DNA from: an uncultured bacterium
GTDB taxonomy: Bacteria; Bacteroidota; Bacteroidia; Bacteroidales; JACABE01
NCBI GenBank assembly: GCA_903911455.1
Contig: CAIWDQ010000209.1
Span: 1-20,082 of the forward strand
DNA length: 20,082 bases
Direction: 5' to 3'
Each line of letters opens with the position of its first letter. Position 1 is the first letter of the stretch. Shown one piece after another: positions 18,301 to 20,082 of this stretch. Under the pieces are notes generated by a model that saw nothing but the letters and a program-made list of their open reading frames with translations, ran no database searches and was not told the origin of the DNA. Position numbers and translations under genes: made by a program.

Positions 18301-19363
18301 ACCAATATTCTTAAAATTAATGGGCGTTAAAATAGGTAAAAGAGTAGAGATTTCTACGCTTACTCATATCTCTCCTGATCTGTTAGAGATAGATGATGAA
18401 AGCTTTTTTGCAGATGCATCAATGGCGGGTACTCCTAAAATTTATATGGAGAAGACGCAGATAGCTAAGTCAAAGATTGGGAAACGAACCTTTATTGGTA
18501 ACAGTGCTTTATTGCCTATCAACAGGAATGTAGGGGATAATTGTTTGATAGGTGTGCTATCAATTACTCCGCAGAAGAAAGAAACAGAATCAGGTACTTC
18601 ATGGCTTGGAAGCCCTGCCATATTCTTACCTAAAAGAGATATTAATACTGATTTCTCTGATGCAGAAACTTATTCTCCATCAAAGAGCTTATACTTTAAA
18701 AGGTTCTCAATAGAATTCTTAAGAATAATAATTCCTACAACAATCTATTTTATTCTCTTTATAATGGATTTGATTTTAATAGGATATATGGATGTATATC
18801 TATACTTTGGTGAAACAATATTATTATTCCCATTCTTAATCGTTGCATCTTTTCTCTTATCAACATTCATCGTAATATTAATTAAGAATATAGTAATCGG
18901 GAAATACGTACCATTAATCCGTCCTTTGTGGAGTACATTTGTATGGCGCACTGAATTGGTGACAGGCATCTACGAAGCCGTAGCTGTTCCTTCATTATTA
19001 GGATTATTACAGGGCACACCATTCTTAAGTTGGTTCCTGAGATTATTAGGATGCAAGATAGGTAAAAGGGTTTTTATAGATTCCACTTTCTTTTCTGAAT
19101 TTGATCTTGTTAATATAGGTGACGAAGCAGCTATTAACTTCCATACTACCATGCAATCGCATTTGTTTGAAGACAGAGTAATGAAGATGTCGTATATTAA
19201 TGTTGGTGATAAATGCAGTGTAGGATGTGGCTCAATTGTACTTTATGATACCGAACTAAAAGAAGGCGCCAAGATGAGTAGTCTTTCTTTATTAATGAAA
19301 GGCGAAACCCTGCCTGCATGGAGTTCGTGGGAAGGAAACCCCGTACAAAGAACTGAGAAGTAA
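15380..19363 (+). CDS. Pls/PosA-type single-module NRPS with membrane-bound hexapeptide-repeat terminal domain
   Basis: A 1327-residue synthetase predicted to activate an amino acid, load it on its own carrier, and join or export units at the membrane. Residues about 20-515 are an adenylation domain: YTSGTTGNPKG (174-184), FDASVEEIW (219-227), NTYGPTEATV (306-315), YHSGDL (395-400), GRIDDQVKIRGFRIE (413-427), PSGKADKKKLP (503-513). A carrier domain follows with S563 in DLGGHSLLAA as the phosphopantetheine site. From about 635 to the end three similar units each hold two membrane helices (about 635-695, 865-930, 1112-1170) and a left-handed beta-helix of hexapeptides opening with MGAKIGKD, MGVKIGKR or LLGCKIGKR. 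This layout matches the Pls/PosA family, which includes epsilon-poly-L-lysine synthetase; no classical condensation or thioesterase domain is present. Aligning by eye to GrsA gives pocket residues D220, A221, E224, S263, I283, G285, T307, V315, I316, K506. The acidic E224 suggests a basic substrate such as lysine or ornithine, an inference. Confidence 0.9.
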   Translation: MNNLNNKAILHGIKDNSLIKDECLHEIFENVVDLYPNNAAIIFKGKTFTYKDIDQKANRLAHYLINKGIKKGDCVGILLKKSVETFVSILGIMKAGAAYVAIDISFPVERAKFIISDSGIKYVLSNTEYAEVFDVTSQSILFDKEIDAINQQSSERIKRSDIGLTRNDLSYIIYTSGTTGNPKGVAIEHKSVCNLVRASQVIYQIKPNDRVYQGFIISFDASVEEIWMAFGHGAALVPATDEMQQSGPNLFKILSGLNVSVISCVPTLLSIMDENIPSLRLLIVGGENCPTQLAERWAIDGRRLMNTYGPTEATVIATGSEYKHGRKLTIGVPIPNYSVYIIKEDGELANIGEEGELMIGGIGLARGYVNKEALTKEKFIVNPYKESADDPDMLYHSGDLAKITEEGEIDILGRIDDQVKIRGFRIELNEIESLFNTYEEVKTCVVSVVNEPTGLKSLAVYLLPKENITTIDTENLLRLAKEKLPPYMIPKYIEILDEIPMLPSGKADKKKLPAPKNSIRISKGNLKPRTEMETMIYDVWKEVFNIDELSVIDHFFNDLGGHSLLAAQTVSKLRTFPETEAVNFSDIYEAPTIELLAKKLEAQKGKNTFKADAKGRESSFLKSSALKYRLCGAGQLLFMYVIFAFLSIPVVAIFYSFYSETLNINEIEDIFAVSIGLMVGYLPLLMLVSVVVKWTVIGKFKAGRYPLWGSYYLRWWIVRQMQSLFPVFLFSGTPLMALYLRLMGAKIGKDCFIGTQHIKTFDLFTAHDQANLGHDAQLLGYVIEDGYLILGEIEIGERCYVGTHSVLSNNTKMENDAMLLEQSMVTPGTTIPARETWEGSPAAKTQPDEDIIKLKQNPYKSSVGRRALFGVIYFFAMFIFELAPLIALMPVSLLMLLLYYDYDHWSFLFAPIAAIAFILILCAEMWVLKKLLLGKIKPGIYSIYSGFYVRKWIVDQMMYMSLTVLHTLYATLLTPIFLKLMGVKIGKRVEISTLTHISPDLLEIDDESFFADASMAGTPKIYMEKTQIAKSKIGKRTFIGNSALLPINRNVGDNCLIGVLSITPQKKETESGTSWLGSPAIFLPKRDINTDFSDAETYSPSKSLYFKRFSIEFLRIIIPTTIYFILFIMDLILIGYMDVYLYFGETILLFPFLIVASFLLSTFIVILIKNIVIGKYVPLIRPLWSTFVWRTELVTGIYEAVAVPSLLGLLQGTPFLSWFLRLLGCKIGKRVFIDSTFFSEFDLVNIGDEAAINFHTTMQSHLFEDRVMKMSYINVGDKCSVGCGSIVLYDTELKEGAKMSSLSLLMKGETLPAWSSWEGNPVQRTEK

Positions 19364-19367
19364 GAAG

Positions 19368-19391
19368 TACTTGGAGTGCCTTGAGTGCCTA
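19368..19391. repeat. Short tandem repeat TTGGAGTGCC
   Basis: TTGGAGTGCC is followed at once by TTGAGTGCC, just after the synthetase stop codon. It may be a remnant of a short dispersed tandem repeat; a second small duplication, AATTAAG twice (19404-19417), lies beyond it. Confidence 0.45.
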
Positions 19392-19442
19392 GATTTTTAA
19401 GTCAATTAAGAATTAAGAATATTAAAAATTACCTATGACTTA

Positions 19443-19478
19443 CTCCCTCTCCTTTTAGTAGAGGGCTGGGGTGAGGTC
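19443..19478. repeat. Dispersed palindromic repeat, copy 2
   Basis: CCCTCT (19445-19450) pairs with AGAGGG (19460-19465), then CTGGGGTGAGGTC follows. The layout and the trailing GAGGTC match the copy at 7744-7776, so both belong to one dispersed family. Confidence 0.7.
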
Positions 19479-19488
19479 ATACAATAAA

Positions 19489-19526
19489 AGCCGATATCAT
19501 TTATTTGATACCGGCTCTTGTTTTTT
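19489..19526 (+). terminator. Rho-independent terminator of the synthetase gene
   Basis: AGCCGATATCA and TGATACCGGCT form an 11-base stem with one A-C mismatch and a six-base loop, followed by CTTGTTTTTT. It lies about 125 bases after the stop at 19363. The inverse strand would pair the mismatch as G-T, but it has only a short T-run, so the plus strand is the likely direction. Confidence 0.85.
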
Positions 19527-19597
19527 AGATTAAATTATTTAGTAAAATATAACATTATATATTACGAATTCTTAACTGCCTAAATTCTAATCATTGC

Positions 19598-19860
19598 CCG
19601 AACACCTCTATCATTCACTGGATCGCTTGAGCCACTCTCGGCTTCCTGTGAGTCGTTCCCGGCTTCCAGTGAGCCACTCCCGGGTTCCGGTGAGCCATTC
19701 CCGGGTTCCGGTGAGTCGTTCATCGGTTCCGCTGAGCCACTCATCGGTTCCACTGAGCCATTCATCGGTTCCACTGAGTCATTCATCGGTTCCGCTGAGT
19801 CATTCAGCGGAACCGATGAATCGTTCACTGGTTCCAATGAGTCATTCGTGGGTTCCGATG
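19598..19860. repeat. GC-richer tandem array with exact 21-base period (array 2)
   Basis: About 12.5 units run without phase slip, with core GGTTCCNCTGAGTCATTCA; well-kept units start at 19640, 19661, 19682, 19703, 19724, 19745, 19766 and 19787. Since 21 is a multiple of three, frames stay open on both strands: plus reads as SVPLSHS heptads and minus as AEPMNDS heptads, which explains the two overlapping open frames here. No ribosome site, promoter or signal sequence supports either as a gene. Base composition is far richer in G and C than the flanks. Confidence 0.88.
19781..19821. repeat. Perfect 18-base-arm inverted repeat inside array 2
   Basis: ATTCATCGGTTCCGCTGA (19781-19798) is followed, after GTCAT, by its exact reverse complement (19804-19821). 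It arises because the unit at 19808-19828 carries GGAACC where the others have GGTTCC. Pairing stops at both outer edges (C against C). There is no T-run, so it is not a standard terminator. Confidence 0.9.
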
Positions 19861-19912
19861 ATACTTTTAACTTAGTCTCTGTATTGTGATATTCAAAGAC
19901 GAATCTCCTATA

Positions 19913-19998
19913 TGGGTTAATTTAATTCTAATTATCAGTTTAACCCAAATTACGCATTAGAAAAAATTAGTACTTTTACACATTAAATCCTAATGCGT
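19913..19998. repeat. Two stem-loops in the IS leader
   Basis: TGGGTTAA (19913-19920) pairs with TTAACCCA (19940-19947). ACGCATTAG (19952-19960) pairs with CTAATGCGT (19990-19998). A promoter-like TACTTTTA (19971-19978) lies in the loop of the second. They may be transposase binding sites or limit read-through expression. Confidence 0.65.
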
Positions 19999-20019
19999 AG
20001 CGTTAGAAAAAAAAGTCTT

Positions 20020-20082
20020 ATGGAATTTGATATATCCTTTACAAATAAAGAGATTACACCTTGGGGTGGAATGATTTTTTTG
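20020..20082 (+). CDS. IS1380-type transposase, N-terminal fragment
   Basis: Only 21 codons are inside the window. The N-terminus MEFDISFTNKEITPWGGMIF matches the start typical of IS1380 DDE transposases (phrase 'K-x-I-T-x-W/F-G-G'). The element cuts DNA for its own transposition. The reading frame runs on past the window edge without a stop. The start ATG at 20020 is the first in frame after the leader stem-loops. Family assignment rests on this short segment, so the call is moderate. Confidence 0.7.
   Translation, partial: MEFDISFTNKEITPWGGMIFL

Larger units (their letters stand above)
19907..20082 (+). mobile_element. Left end of an IS1380-like insertion sequence (cut by window edge)
   Basis: The transposase start at 20020 identifies the element. 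Its outer end is probably CCTATATGGG at 19907, as IS1380 ends usually begin with CC, but the right end is outside the window so the terminal repeat and the target duplication cannot be checked. The subterminal region holds two inverted repeats described separately. Confidence 0.6.

Noticed and set aside
19598..19860. CRISPR array
   Set aside because: The repeats are head to tail without spacers.
19580..19875. Two overlapping open frames on opposite strands, 85 and 93 residues, as genes
   Set aside because: Both come from the 21-base repeat, whose length is a multiple of three and whose unit lacks stops in those frames. Neither has a signal peptide, a known domain or a supported start.

Overview
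The window is AT-rich bacterial DNA from a member of the Bacteroidota. Three things support this. Several promoter-like sites match the Bacteroidota -7 element TAnnTTTG, and the starts lack clear Shine-Dalgarno sequences. One secreted protein ends in a type IX secretion (Por) sorting domain. The far right end holds the start of an IS1380-type transposase. The exact genus cannot be told from the sequence.

Layout, left to right. Positions 217-1167 hold an unrecognised protein with a C-terminal carboxypeptidase-regulatory-like beta domain. A 645-base spacer with small direct and inverted repeats follows. 1813-3501 is a secreted IPT/TIG plus FG-GAP protein with a type IX sorting tail, closed by a good terminator. 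On the minus strand, 3822-7703 is a very large exported GH38 alpha-mannosidase-like enzyme with discoidin-like and PA14 modules. Upstream of it, at 7764-8357, is an unrecognised cytoplasmic protein whose 3' end runs into a dispersed palindromic repeat. Divergent from this pair, 8510-10942 encodes a TMTC-like GT-C membrane protein with a TPR tail. A 705-base spacer then carries a degenerate array with an exact 21-base period. Next come ddl (D-Ala-D-Ala ligase, 11648-12634), overlapping tail to tail with an exported endonuclease/exonuclease/phosphatase-fold protein (12620-13690), and then a tight purQ-rnhB pair (13820-15106).

The most striking gene is at 15380-19363: a 1327-residue single-module NRPS-like protein of the Pls/PosA type (adenylation, carrier, then three repeats of paired membrane helices and a hexapeptide beta-helix). 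Its relatives include the epsilon-poly-L-lysine synthetase, and its predicted specificity pocket carries an acidic residue at the second-shell position (GrsA 239). It could therefore make a cationic homopolymer or load a basic amino acid, but the substrate is inferred. It is followed by a dispersed repeat, a terminator, a second and GC-richer 21-base-period array (19598-19860) containing a perfect 18-base-arm hairpin, and the left end of an IS1380-like element cut by the window edge.

The window is mainly a chromosomal mix of housekeeping genes (ddl, purQ, rnhB), cell-surface and secretion genes, and one biosynthetic gene. The least explained parts are the two spacer arrays that share the same 21-base period despite having unrelated sequences.
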